From: JACRNA01 sp964366335
GTDB lineage: Bacteria > Patescibacteriota > Microgenomatia > CAZETR01 > Amesbacteraceae
Assembly (NCBI GenBank): GCA_964366335.1
Contig: CAYITQ010000009.1
Location: 1-20,430, forward strand
Reading direction: 5' to 3'
DNA length: 20,430 bases
The stretch's first letter is position 1, and the number at the start of each line of letters is the position of its first letter. The notes under the pieces were generated by a model. That model was not told the origin of the DNA and did no database searches. It saw nothing but the letters and a program-made list of their open reading frames with translations. The position numbers and the translations under genes are program-made. Below are positions 6,121 through 12,678 of this stretch, in pieces.

Positions 6121-6128
6121 AGTATAAT
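6121..6128. promoter_or_regulatory. Bidirectional -10 shared by DUF2283 and tatD, both leaderless
   Basis: AGTATAAT at 6121-6128 carries TATAAT on the plus strand (6123-6128) and TATACT on the minus strand (6126-6121). Each is followed by exactly 6 nt and then an ATG: tatD at 6135 (plus) and DUF2283 at 6114 (minus). No good -35 was found on either side. One symmetric box may thus drive two divergent leaderless mRNAs. Confidence 0.55.
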
Positions 6129-6134
6129 ACAAGA

Positions 6135-6899
6135 ATGACTGATGCGCATTGTCATCTCCAATACCTAAGCGACATAGGCGCAGAGGTTCAAAGGTGCAAA
6201 GCAGAAGGAATAACCAGTTTAATTTGTGTAGGATTTGATATTAAGTCAAGTCAGCAGGCTATCAAAATTGCAACAAAATTTCCAAATGTTTGGGCAACTG
6301 TGGGAGTACACCCAGAAGAAATTTCCAATTTCCAATTTCCAATTTTCAATGAATTATTAAAATTAGCGAAATTTTCAAAAGTTGTGGGAATTGGGGAATG
6401 CGGATTAGATTTTATTGAGTCAACGACACCTGAAGAGAAAACAAGGCAAATTGAATTGTTAAAACTGCACATTGAATTGGCGCAAGAAACAAAACTTCCT
6501 TTGGTTATACATAATCGCAATGCAGATTCAGATTTATTAAAAATTATAAATTACAAATTAAAAATTAAGACGATGCTACATTGTTTCACAGGCGATATAA
6601 TGTTTATGAAAGAAAGCATCGCCCGTGGTTGGTATATAAGTTTTGGCGGAATTTTAACTTTCAAAAGAAGCGAATATTTAAGAGAAATTGCAAAGCTTGT
6701 ACCAGAGAATTTATTATTAATCGAAACTGATTCACCGTATCTGGCTCCTGAACCCCATAGAGGATCGCAAAATCGCCCTAAAAATGTTAAAATTGTGGCT
6801 GAGTTATTGGCCAAGTTGCGCGGCACTTCAATTAATCGAATTGAAGAAATAACTGATCAAAATGTTATGAAATTATTTCATATACCTCACCCTGCCTGA
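6135..6899 (+). CDS. tatD: TatD family metal-dependent DNase
   Basis: 254 aa TIM-barrel hydrolase of the TatD/YcfH family. Metal-site residues are in place: HCH at 5-7 (MTDAHCHL), Glu88 in VGIGECGLD, His126 in LVIHNRNA, His149 in MLHCFTG and Asp199 in IETDSPYL. Family members are 3'-5' exonucleases or DNA-repair nucleases; some act as D-amino-acyl-tRNA deacylases. The start is fixed by the HCH motif and stands 6 nt after a perfect TATAAT, with no Shine-Dalgarno. Two A/T-rich repeat-like stretches lie inside the gene: ISNFQFPIFN (6321-6348) and KIINYKLKIK (about 6540-6568). The last codons (IPHPA) are supplied by a palindromic element that continues past the stop. Confidence 0.92.
   Translation: MTDAHCHLQYLSDIGAEVQRCKAEGITSLICVGFDIKSSQQAIKIATKFPNVWATVGVHPEEISNFQFPIFNELLKLAKFSKVVGIGECGLDFIESTTPEEKTRQIELLKLHIELAQETKLPLVIHNRNADSDLLKIINYKLKIKTMLHCFTGDIMFMKESIARGWYISFGGILTFKRSEYLREIAKLVPENLLLIETDSPYLAPEPHRGSQNRPKNVKIVAELLAKLRGTSINRIEEITDQNVMKLFHIPHPA
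6321..6348 (+). repeat. In-frame tandem heptamer repeat within tatD
   Basis: Three copies of ATTTCCA and a fourth variant ATTTTCA stand in tandem at 6321-6348 and encode part of SNFQFPIFN in the loop after the VGVHPEE motif of TatD. It may be a dispersed low-complexity repeat tolerated in a surface loop, like the heptamer array in dnaG. Confidence 0.5.
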
Positions 6900-6944
6900 C
6901 AGCTTCCCTCTCCTAAATTAGGAGAGGGATAAGAGGGAGAGGTA
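6883..6944. repeat. REP-like palindromic element overlapping the tatD 3' end
   Basis: The inner stem is perfect: CCCTCTCCTA (6906-6915) pairs with TAGGAGAGGG (6919-6928) around a 3-nt loop. The outer arms are TACCTCACCCT (6883-6893) and AGGGAGAGGTA (6934-6944), with one mismatch. It includes the last tatD codons. No T-tract follows, so it is not a classic terminator. The form resembles mobile palindromic repeats (REP/MITE-like) I associate with CPR genomes; copy number must be tested. Confidence 0.6.
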
Positions 6945-6952
6945 CTTAGAGT

Positions 6953-8422
6953 ATGTCCAAAACAACAAAACGTATTCTTGAAATCCTTCCCGGATTTATT
7001 TCTTGGAATATCATTCTATTTTTATTTTGGGGTGGATATTTCTTTCCTGATATTACTGCTTATTTTATATTACTTTTTAATGTCTTTTGGGTCTACAAAG
7101 GCTTGTCACTGACTATTTCCACTCTGGTTTCGTATTTCAGAATCCAGGCTTCACAATCACTCAATTGGATGTTGGAAGTCAAAGGCTTTGGCGACTGGAA
7201 AAAGGTTCGGCATATTGTAATCATATTAGTAGCCAATGAGCCTATGGAAACTCCGCTTCGGACTGTCGAGGCACTGGCTCATCAATCTTTCCCTTTGGGT
7301 CAAATCGGTGTGGTACTGGCCGCCGACAGTTGGTCTGATACCGCCAAAACATATTGTGATCAAATTCAAAAGAAATATAAAGATACGTTTGGTGCCTGTC
7401 TGGTAACGCTTCACCCAAAAAATATCGCCGGTGAAATTATAGGCAAATCCTCAAATGAAGCCTGGGCAGCCAAGCGCGCCAAAGAAATTTTGATAGATCA
7501 AGAGGCTTGGGATATCCGCTACACCACGATTACTTCAAACGATGCCGATGCCGTATTGGACCATCAATATTTTGCCTATCTGACTTTCAAATTTCTGGAC
7601 GACCCGCACCGATATCTGAAATTTTGGCAACCGGCTATTGTTTTTTACAATAATATCTGGCGTATCCCCATGCCAAACCGGGTCGTCAACGCCCTGTCCA
7701 ATATCTGGCAAACAGGACTTTTGGCCCGAAAAGACCGTTTGGTTAATTTTTCCAACTATTCAGCATCGCTGAAAATGATTCACGAAATCGGTTACTGGGA
7801 TACCGATGTCATTCCCGAGGATTACCGGATCTTTTTCAAAAGTTTCTTTGCCTTAGATGGAAAAGTAGAAGTAGAGCCGATTTTCCTGCCGTCCTCTGCT
7901 GACTGTGCGGAATCAAGCAGTATCTGGAAAACTTTTTACAATGATTACCAACAAAAAAAGCGTTGGGCATGGGGGGTGTCTGACATACCGTTGTTTATCG
8001 AAATGTTTTTCAGACAACCCCATGTATCATTCGCAAACAAACTGATTCGCTTACTGCGGGTGATTGTGGATCACCTACTCTGGCCTATCAATTGGTTTGT
8101 AATTACGGCCGGAATCTCAATCGTGGCTATTACCAATCCAAATTTTAGTAGAACATCCCTCGGTTACGCTCTTCCCCGGATTTCATCTTCCGTTCTCTCT
8201 GTCACCATGATCTTCCTGTTGGTTCTTATTTTTATTGAGCTTCGGCAGCGACCGCCTCGGCCTGCATCACAGCCGCGTTGGAAATCCTGGTCCGCACCCT
8301 TTGAATTTATTCTCATGCCGGTCGTGGCTTTTTTCTTTGGTGCCCTGCCAGGACTTGATGCTCATACCAGATTAATGTTGGGAAAATATATAGAATACCG
8401 GGTCACCGAAAAAGTGAATTAG
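6953..8422 (+). CDS. Membrane-bound family 2 glycosyltransferase
   Basis: 489 aa, processive-type GT2. Two N-terminal membrane helices (about 15-65), a cytoplasmic GT-A domain (about 80-330), then C-terminal helices around 360-395, 405-430 and 445-465. Catalytic signatures: TSNDADAVLDHQYF, the DxD motif binding UDP-sugar and metal; VIPEDYRIFF, the ED of the third motif; and QQKKRWAWG, the Q-x-x-R-W motif of cellulose-synthase/hyaluronan-synthase-like enzymes. It probably builds or moves a surface polysaccharide across the membrane. There is no Shine-Dalgarno; the start lies 8 nt past the palindromic element. The downstream membrane protein, MraY-like and UbiA-like genes form the rest of an envelope cluster. 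Confidence 0.85.
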   Translation: MSKTTKRILEILPGFISWNIILFLFWGGYFFPDITAYFILLFNVFWVYKGLSLTISTLVSYFRIQASQSLNWMLEVKGFGDWKKVRHIVIILVANEPMETPLRTVEALAHQSFPLGQIGVVLAADSWSDTAKTYCDQIQKKYKDTFGACLVTLHPKNIAGEIIGKSSNEAWAAKRAKEILIDQEAWDIRYTTITSNDADAVLDHQYFAYLTFKFLDDPHRYLKFWQPAIVFYNNIWRIPMPNRVVNALSNIWQTGLLARKDRLVNFSNYSASLKMIHEIGYWDTDVIPEDYRIFFKSFFALDGKVEVEPIFLPSSADCAESSSIWKTFYNDYQQKKRWAWGVSDIPLFIEMFFRQPHVSFANKLIRLLRVIVDHLLWPINWFVITAGISIVAITNPNFSRTSLGYALPRISSSVLSVTMIFLLVLIFIELRQRPPRPASQPRWKSWSAPFEFILMPVVAFFFGALPGLDAHTRLMLGKYIEYRVTEKVN

Positions 8423-8423
8423 G

Positions 8424-8429
8424 TATAAT
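8424..8429 (+). promoter_or_regulatory. Possible internal -10 box before the small membrane protein
   Basis: A perfect TATAAT at 8424-8429 lies just after the GT2 stop. It is too close to the ATG at 8431 but exactly 7 nt before the second in-frame ATG at 8437, the spacing seen at the other leaderless starts. No convincing -35 or TGn extension was found, so it may be fortuitous. Confidence 0.35.
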
Positions 8430-8430
8430 T

Positions 8431-8751
8431 ATGAAGATGATTATTAAATACTGGCAGGTGGCAATTTGTGCACTCGTAACCAATGTCGGTGTTCTTCTGA
8501 TGTTTTGGCGCTATCTTCCCCCGGAAGTTCCGTTATGGTATGGGCGGCCCTGGGGTCAGGATATGCTTACCGGGAAAGCCGGGTTGTGGTGGATTCCGGT
8601 AATAATAATCTGCTTTCATGCTATCGGTATTACCCTTTACCGTCTGTTGAAATCTGATTCTTTGCTGGCCGGATTGGTATTGGCGACCATAAGCGTGTCC
8701 CAGATTGTCTGCACTCTGGCTCTACTTCGGATTGTGATGATAATCATATGA
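8431..8751 (+). CDS. Small three-helix membrane protein in glycan cluster
   Basis: 106 aa (104 if the ATG at 8437 is used). Three hydrophobic helices: about 7-25 (VAICALVTNVGVLLMFW), 50-72 (AGLWWIPVIIICFHAIGITL) and 80-105 (LAGLVLATISVSQIVCTLALL). Between helices one and two is a conserved-looking 'LPPEVPLWYGRPWG' loop, known to me from unannotated CPR membrane proteins. Function unknown; an accessory to the neighbouring glycosyltransferases is plausible. Its stop overlaps the start of the MraY-like gene by ATGA (8748-8751). Confidence 0.75.
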   Translation: MKMIIKYWQVAICALVTNVGVLLMFWRYLPPEVPLWYGRPWGQDMLTGKAGLWWIPVIIICFHAIGITLYRLLKSDSLLAGLVLATISVSQIVCTLALLRIVMIII

Positions 8752-9797
8752 ACTATATACTTATTCTGGTCGTATCTTTTTCTATTTCCTGGATTGTCAG
8801 TAAGTTTGTCACCAAATATGGCAAGATCTTGGGAATACTGGACAATCCGAAAACCCACAAACATCCCAAAGTAATTCATACCGAAACTATCCCCAGGGGC
8901 GGGGGGATTCCTATTTTTATAAGTCTGGTTGTTACCTTGTTGATTTTTGGAAAATATAACAACCAATTATGGGGAATAATCTTGGGGGCCGGGATTCTGG
9001 CTGTGACCGGATTTATTGACGACCGGTTTCCCGAAAAATTTTCACCTTATGTCAGGTTGATTCTCAATGGCTTGGCCGCTCTTTGTATCGTGGCCACGGG
9101 AATTAGCATTCTCTACATTACCAATCCTCTGGGGGGAATTCTTAATTTTGATCCCATTATCGCAAAGATTCTAGCTATTCTATGGCTCGTCTGGATGCAA
9201 AACATCGTCGGCTGGAGTAGTGGGGTTGATGGCCAATTACCGGGGTTTGTAATTGTAGCAGCCGGGGTCATGGCCATTCTAGGACTGCGGTTTGGCCAAG
9301 ATTTGACCCTGGCTTTGATTACCGTTGGTGCTTATGCGGGTTTTTTGCCCTGGAACTGGTTTCCCCAAAAGATGTTGCCGGGCTACGGAGGCAAAAGTCT
9401 GGCCGGATTTTTATTAGGAACACTGGCGATTCTGTCATCAGCCAAAGTTGGGGCCTTGGTTATGATTCTGGGGATACCAATGCTTGATGCCATCCGGGTA
9501 ATTATCAAAAGAATTTCCGAAGGGCGGTCTCCCGTCTGGGGAGGGTGGGACCACCTGCATCATTATCTTTTGAGCCGTGGTTGGGGCAGGCGGCGGATTG
9601 CTGTTTTTTACTGGACCGCCTCGGCAATACTGGCTTTTTTGGCCCTAAATTTGAATAGTGGCGCCAAGTACTTTACAATGGCCACAGTTACCTGTGTTTT
9701 CTTTGGAATATTTGCATGGTGGAATTATTGGTCAATATCGCAAAAACCGCCCGACCCAGACAATGGGTTAAAAACCTCACCCTTTACGCGGCCTTGA
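8748..9797 (+). CDS. MraY/WecA-like polyprenyl-phosphate sugar-1-phosphate transferase (GT4)
   Basis: 349 aa with about ten membrane segments. Family motifs: PRGGGIPIFIS, TGFIDDRF (the DD pair that binds Mg2+), a WSSGVDGQLPG loop in place of the usual N-x-x-D-G-L-D-G, and the histidine motif DHLHHYL near the C-terminus. The enzyme class joins a sugar-1-phosphate from a UDP-sugar to a polyprenyl phosphate to start wall or surface-glycan synthesis. Oddities: the usual GDSGS/GDTGS motif is GYGGKS here, so the metal-binding Asp of that motif is replaced by Tyr. The last 27 codons overlap the next gene by 82 nt in another frame (tail QKPPDPDNGLKTSPFTRP). It is likely an active but divergent lineage form rather than classical MraY. 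Confidence 0.85.
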   Translation: MNYILILVVSFSISWIVSKFVTKYGKILGILDNPKTHKHPKVIHTETIPRGGGIPIFISLVVTLLIFGKYNNQLWGIILGAGILAVTGFIDDRFPEKFSPYVRLILNGLAALCIVATGISILYITNPLGGILNFDPIIAKILAILWLVWMQNIVGWSSGVDGQLPGFVIVAAGVMAILGLRFGQDLTLALITVGAYAGFLPWNWFPQKMLPGYGGKSLAGFLLGTLAILSSAKVGALVMILGIPMLDAIRVIIKRISEGRSPVWGGWDHLHHYLLSRGWGRRRIAVFYWTASAILAFLALNLNSGAKYFTMATVTCVFFGIFAWWNYWSISQKPPDPDNGLKTSPFTRP

Positions 9798-10663
9798 TTT
9801 TTACCGGGAATCTTTTGCCCACCGATTGGGTAGTCCGGGATTTCCGGATAGTTACCGCAGGCATTGTGGCTTTTACCCTGGTGGCTTCAGGCATTTATTT
9901 TTTAAATGATTTGATTGATCTGAAAGCAGATCTGGCTCATCCGTTCAAAAAATTCAGGCCTGTGGCCTCCGGAAAAATTTCCAAAACGTTGGCCTTTATT
10001 ATATTTATTTTGAGTTCGACTCTGGGTTTAATCTTGGCCAAACAATTGTCTGTGTTGTTTTTTCTGGTGGTTGGAGGATACTGGCTGATGCAGATTTTAT
10101 ATTCTGTCTGGCTCAAAAATGTCGAGGTGGTTGATGTCTTTATTATTGCCCTGGGGTTTTTCTTGCGGGTTCTGGCTGGTGGAATTATTATCAACGCTCA
10201 CCTGTCTATTTGGTTTTTGTTGTGTGTCATCTCGGTTTCTTTATTTTTGGCAGTGGGCAAACGGCGTGCGGAGATGGCCATTCTTGACGTGCAAGGTGCA
10301 GCCTCACACCGCAAGGTTATGAAATTTTACACACCCAGTATCCTGGACACTTATCTTGCTATGTTTGCCACATCATCTTTTCTGTCTTGGGCCTTGTTCA
10401 CATTTAACTTTTATGAACAGGCGGGTCCGTCTACTATTCCCACAACCTTGATTCTTCTTTCCAAAACACTGACTATCAATAAGTGGCTGATGGCCACTAT
10501 TCCCGTCGTCATCTTTGGTATCATGCGCTACATCCGGATTATTTATGATGGCTCCAAGGCCGAGACACCGGAAAAAGTAATCTTGCAGGATCTTCCGCTT
10601 TTGTTTACCGTTGCTCTCTGGGCGTTCATGGTCATCGGAGTCCTCTATATCGGGCCTTCCTAA
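9716..10663 (+). CDS. UbiA-family prenyltransferase, decaprenyl-phosphate phosphoribosyltransferase-like
   Basis: 315 aa, about nine membrane helices. The first Asp-rich motif is NDLIDLKADLAHPFKKFRP with VASG, typical for UbiA. The second region, VWLKNVEVVDVFIIALGF-LRVLAGG, and 'AVGKRRAEM' match the decaprenyl-phosphate 5-phosphoribose synthase branch (Rv3806c-like), which transfers phosphoribose from PRPP to polyprenyl phosphate to supply arabinose donors. Other UbiA activities cannot be excluded. The N-terminus ARPRQWVKNL is characteristic, so the start must lie at 9716 or slightly later; this creates a long overlap with the GT4 gene. It ends the envelope cluster. Confidence 0.82.
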   Translation: MVELLVNIAKTARPRQWVKNLTLYAALIFTGNLLPTDWVVRDFRIVTAGIVAFTLVASGIYFLNDLIDLKADLAHPFKKFRPVASGKISKTLAFIIFILSSTLGLILAKQLSVLFFLVVGGYWLMQILYSVWLKNVEVVDVFIIALGFFLRVLAGGIIINAHLSIWFLLCVISVSLFLAVGKRRAEMAILDVQGAASHRKVMKFYTPSILDTYLAMFATSSFLSWALFTFNFYEQAGPSTIPTTLILLSKTLTINKWLMATIPVVIFGIMRYIRIIYDGSKAETPEKVILQDLPLLFTVALWAFMVIGVLYIGPS

Positions 10664-10671
10664 TTTGGATA

Positions 10672-10773
10672 TTTTGAAGTTAGAAGTTAGGGGTTAGAAA
10701 TTTGAATTTTTGATTTCTCGAATTTTTGATAATCAAAATATCAAAACATCCAACTTCAAGGATCCAACTTCAA
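10672..10773. repeat. A/T-rich repeat and hairpin region after the UbiA gene
   Basis: The intergenic stretch 10664-10802 between two convergent genes holds CCAACTTCAA twice (10750-10759 and 10764-10773), its inverted form TTTTGAAGTTA at 10672-10682, and a near-perfect palindrome TTTTGAT-A-ATCAAAA at 10724-10738. The outer arms could fold into a long imperfect hairpin and serve as a bidirectional terminator or be a decayed palindromic repeat. No gene was seen here. Confidence 0.5.
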
Positions 10774-10802
10774 ACCTCCACTTTCAAAAAATCAATTTAT
10801 AA

Positions 10803-11872
10803 CTATTCAGATTTTTCCGCGTACTTAGCTGATATCCATCCGGAATTAGTAGCATCTAAATCAACTCTAATTTNNNNNNNNNNNNNNNNNNNNNNNNNNN
10901 NNNNNNNNNNNNNNNNNNNNNNNNNNNNNNNNNNNNNNNNNNNNNNNNNNNNNNNNNNNNNNNNNNNNNNNNNGCGTACTTAGCTGATATCCATCCGGAA
11001 TTAGTAGCATCTAAATCAACTCTAATTTGATACCAACTTTCTATGGTAGAAATTTCTTTGGTAGAAAGCAACTTATATTTATCTCCCGGATATACTCTAC
11101 CTAGTTCTTTTGATTTTGTGTTAAATGATTCACGAACCCGTAACCATCCTGTATCTGTATCTTTAATGGTTACGTAACTACCCGTAATCGGAGTTGGGGA
11201 AGTTTTTGGCTTTGGAGACACCTTGGGAGACGGGGACGGGGATGCAGAAGGATCTTCCTCCACAATTTCAGGCTCAGGAGTAGGAGTGGGTAATGGTTGG
11301 GTTTGACCAGCCAGCTTGACATTGATTGTCAGTTTATAGCCCACGACCGCCCGGGCTGAAATTCTGCGGTCGGTATATCCGGGTGCTGAAACTATTATTT
11401 CGTGCTCACCGGGAATGACAGCTGAAACCAGGAGGGGTGTAAATCCTTGGGGCAGGCCGTCCAGAGTAACCGAGGCTGAGTCGGGGCTGGCGGTAACAAT
11501 AACCAAGGTAGCGGTCTTGCTGGACTGGGTTTCCAGAGAACTTATATCTCCGGCTGACTCTATTTCGGTTGCAGCAAAATCACGCTTAATGACTGTCAGG
11601 GTATTGGCGGTCAATTTGACTTTGGTTTGATAAGAAGGTAGGGCTGAATCTGTGGCGTTGGGAATGAGTTTGACACTGACTTCACCGGGAATATACATTT
11701 TGTCAACCGGAGACTGACCTATCTGGGCGTTGTCCACAAATACCAATGAGGTGGGATTGGTGTCAACCCTGAGTCCCGCGGTTGGTTTCTTGCCTTGTTT
11801 CCAAAAATATACCCCCACTCCTGCTGATACCAGCCCCAAGACAATCAAGCTGATGGCAATAATCTTATTCAT
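10803..11872 (-). CDS. Membrane-anchored PEGA/SH3-domain surface protein (interrupted by assembly gap)
   Basis: The N-terminus (MNKIIAISLIVLGLVSAGVG) is a signal anchor. Two PEGA-like beta domains follow at about 33-95 and 125-190 (second: VIPGEHEIIVSAPGYTDRR). Then comes a Pro/Ser/Thr-rich linker (PTPTPEPE...SPSPSPK) and a C-terminal bacterial SH3 domain (WLRVRESFNTKSKELG, W-YQIRVDLD, GWISAKY). Such proteins are exported and bind cell-wall glycan or stabilise the envelope. The coding sequence runs into 100 N. The 55 bp before and after the N run are identical; joining them at the repeat gives ...SAKYAEKSE and a TAG at 10803-10805, a natural C-terminus of a protein of about 304 aa. Start at 11872 is supported by an extended -10 seven nt upstream. 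Confidence 0.85.
10819..11028. other. Spurious scaffold gap: 55-bp identical flanks around 100 N
   Basis: Bases 10819-10873 and 10974-11028 are the same 55 nt, and exactly 100 N (10874-10973) lie between them. This is the signature of two contigs that overlap by an assembly k-mer but were scaffolded with a default gap. Removing one copy and the N run (155 bp) restores an open frame for the PEGA/SH3 gene with a sensible C-terminus. Confidence 0.9.
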
Positions 11873-11879
11873 CTATTTA

Positions 11880-11888
11880 ATGATATCA
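11880..11888 (-). promoter_or_regulatory. Extended -10 for the PEGA/SH3 gene (leaderless start)
   Basis: On the minus strand TGATATCAT (11888-11880) is a TGn-extended -10 with TATCAT (5 of 6). Seven nt separate it from the ATG at 11872. It stands between tRNA-Cys and the gene; no Shine-Dalgarno. Confidence 0.5.
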
Positions 11889-11904
11889 CAAAAACATAGT
11901 TTTG

Positions 11905-11976
11905 AGGCCTGGGCGGGAATCGAACCCGCGCATCGAGGTTTTGCAGACCCCTTCGTTACCACTTCGACACCAGGTC
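11905..11976 (-). tRNA. tRNA-Cys (GCA)
   Basis: A 72-nt cloverleaf on the minus strand. Acceptor GACCTGG (11976-11970) faces CCAGGCC (11912-11906), with one A-C mismatch at pair 2-71. The D arm has a 3-bp TCG/CGA stem. The anticodon arm is GGGGT-CTGCAAA-ACCTC, so the anticodon is GCA (11944-11942). The T arm is GCGGG-TTCGATT-CCCGC. The discriminator base is U73 (11905), as expected for Cys. CCA is not encoded. A TAAAAT -10 lies about 13 nt upstream. Confidence 0.95.
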
Positions 11977-12026
11977 AAACTCAGGCTATTTTAACATTCT
12001 ATTCACAAAAATTTGGTGTTTTGAAG

Positions 12027-12055
12027 AATATACTCTAATAATCCTCACCCATTCC
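12027..12055 (-). repeat. groEL 3'-end remnant, copy R1 (distal)
   Basis: 29 bp identical to the true groEL end at 13349-13377 except for one base. Read on the minus strand it encodes GMGEDY and a TAG stop, followed by the same AGTATATT found after groEL. It is about 1.3 kb from the real groEL terminus with no groEL body attached. Confidence 0.75.
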
Positions 12056-12069
12056 AAATATTCATACCG

Positions 12070-12099
12070 TTGACTTTCGGCTTTTATTTGGTGTAATAT
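12070..12099 (+). promoter_or_regulatory. Promoter of the 12106 gene
   Basis: TTGACT at 12070-12075 (5 of 6 to -35) is followed by TGTAAT at 12092-12097 (16-bp spacer) or by TAATAT at 12094-12099 (18-bp spacer). The ATG at 12106 comes 8 or 6 nt after these boxes, so the message is probably leaderless or nearly so. There is no Shine-Dalgarno. Confidence 0.6.
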
Positions 12100-12105
12100 T
12101 TATCA

Positions 12106-12558
12106 ATGAAGGTTGAAATTGATCAAAGCGGGAGAATTGAGCAACTTGATACTAATACAATTATCGGCTATGCCAACGGTCATTCTGACGCGGTAGAAAT
12201 ACAAGTCAGTACGAAACGTAAATTAAAACAACAACTGAGTAGCAGGCTCTATCCCAACAGAGATCTACCTGCTGTAATTTTTGCGGTTTGCATTTTTATT
12301 CTAATTTTCAAAAATCTGAAAATAACAGCCATTGATATAGATGAGGAATATTCTGGAAAAGAAGAAATCATAACGAAAACTCTGGATAAACTACTAAAAT
12401 CAACTAAACATCCAACATATATTACAATAAGATTTAGACGTATTGGTAAAAATTCACCTGCACATTATCTGGTCTGGAATCTCCATCGAGAAAAAAGAAA
12501 TCCCAAATATAGAAGACTTTTGTTGAGTGAAATACTCAGTTGGTTTTGGAGAAAATAA
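12106..12558 (+). CDS. Hypothetical protein (150 aa) in groEL-end insert 1
   Basis: I do not recognise the family. It starts MKVEIDQSGRIEQLDTNTII, has a hydrophobic stretch at about 60-68 (VIFAVCIFILIF) that could be a buried helix rather than a membrane segment, then an acidic IDIDEEYSGKEEIITKTL part and a basic C-terminus (YLVWNLHREKRNPKYRRLL). It is on the opposite strand to all neighbours. A good promoter directly precedes it, which argues for a real gene. It is bounded by two groEL-3'-end remnants (12027-12055 and 12650-12672), so it may be cargo of an acquired cassette. Its 3' end overlaps the T-tract of a minus-strand terminator. Confidence 0.65.
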   Translation: MKVEIDQSGRIEQLDTNTIIGYANGHSDAVEIQVSTKRKLKQQLSSRLYPNRDLPAVIFAVCIFILIFKNLKITAIDIDEEYSGKEEIITKTLDKLLKSTKHPTYITIRFRRIGKNSPAHYLVWNLHREKRNPKYRRLLLSEILSWFWRK

Positions 12559-12619
12559 AAGCCGAGATTATCAGTATCACCCTCCGAGTTTACGGCGAGG
12601 TACTGCTTCAGTCTCGACT
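12550..12619 (-). terminator. Long bulged hairpin followed by T-rich tract (minus strand)
   Basis: Paired blocks: CGAGA (12563-12567) with TCTCG (12612-12616), CAGTA (12572-12576) with TACTG (12601-12605), and CCTC (12581-12584) with GAGG (12597-12600) plus CG/CG closing an AGTTTA loop. Bulges lie on both sides. On the minus strand the stem is followed by CTTTTATTTTC (12559-12549), fitting an intrinsic terminator for the vapBC-like or groESL transcript. On the plus strand there is no T-tract. It separates two convergent genes. Confidence 0.6.
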
Positions 12620-12649
12620 CTAACTATATTATAACACAACAAGCAAATC

Positions 12650-12672
12650 TCAATAATCCTCACCCATCCCAC
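12650..12672 (-). repeat. groEL 3'-end remnant, copy R2 (middle)
   Basis: Read on the minus strand this segment encodes GGMGEDY and a TGA stop, the canonical GroEL C-terminal motif. AATAATCCTCACCCAT is identical to copy R1. It begins only 6 bp past the stop of the PIN-domain gene and is not attached to any groEL body. Confidence 0.65.
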
Positions 12673-12678
12673 CTATAT

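Noticed and set aside
10726..10983. Plus-strand open frame through the N run
   Set aside because: It passes through unknown bases and is antisense to the SH3 domain; the repeat-flanked gap is artificial.
11730..12038. Plus-strand frame covering tRNA-Cys
   Set aside because: It runs antisense through the PEGA gene and the tRNA; no coding signal.
12560..12619. Bulged hairpin resembling an integron attC site next to a small gene insert
   Set aside because: No GTTRRRY/RYYYAAC core-site pair at its ends and no integrase; on the minus strand it is followed by a T-rich tract, so a terminator explains it better.
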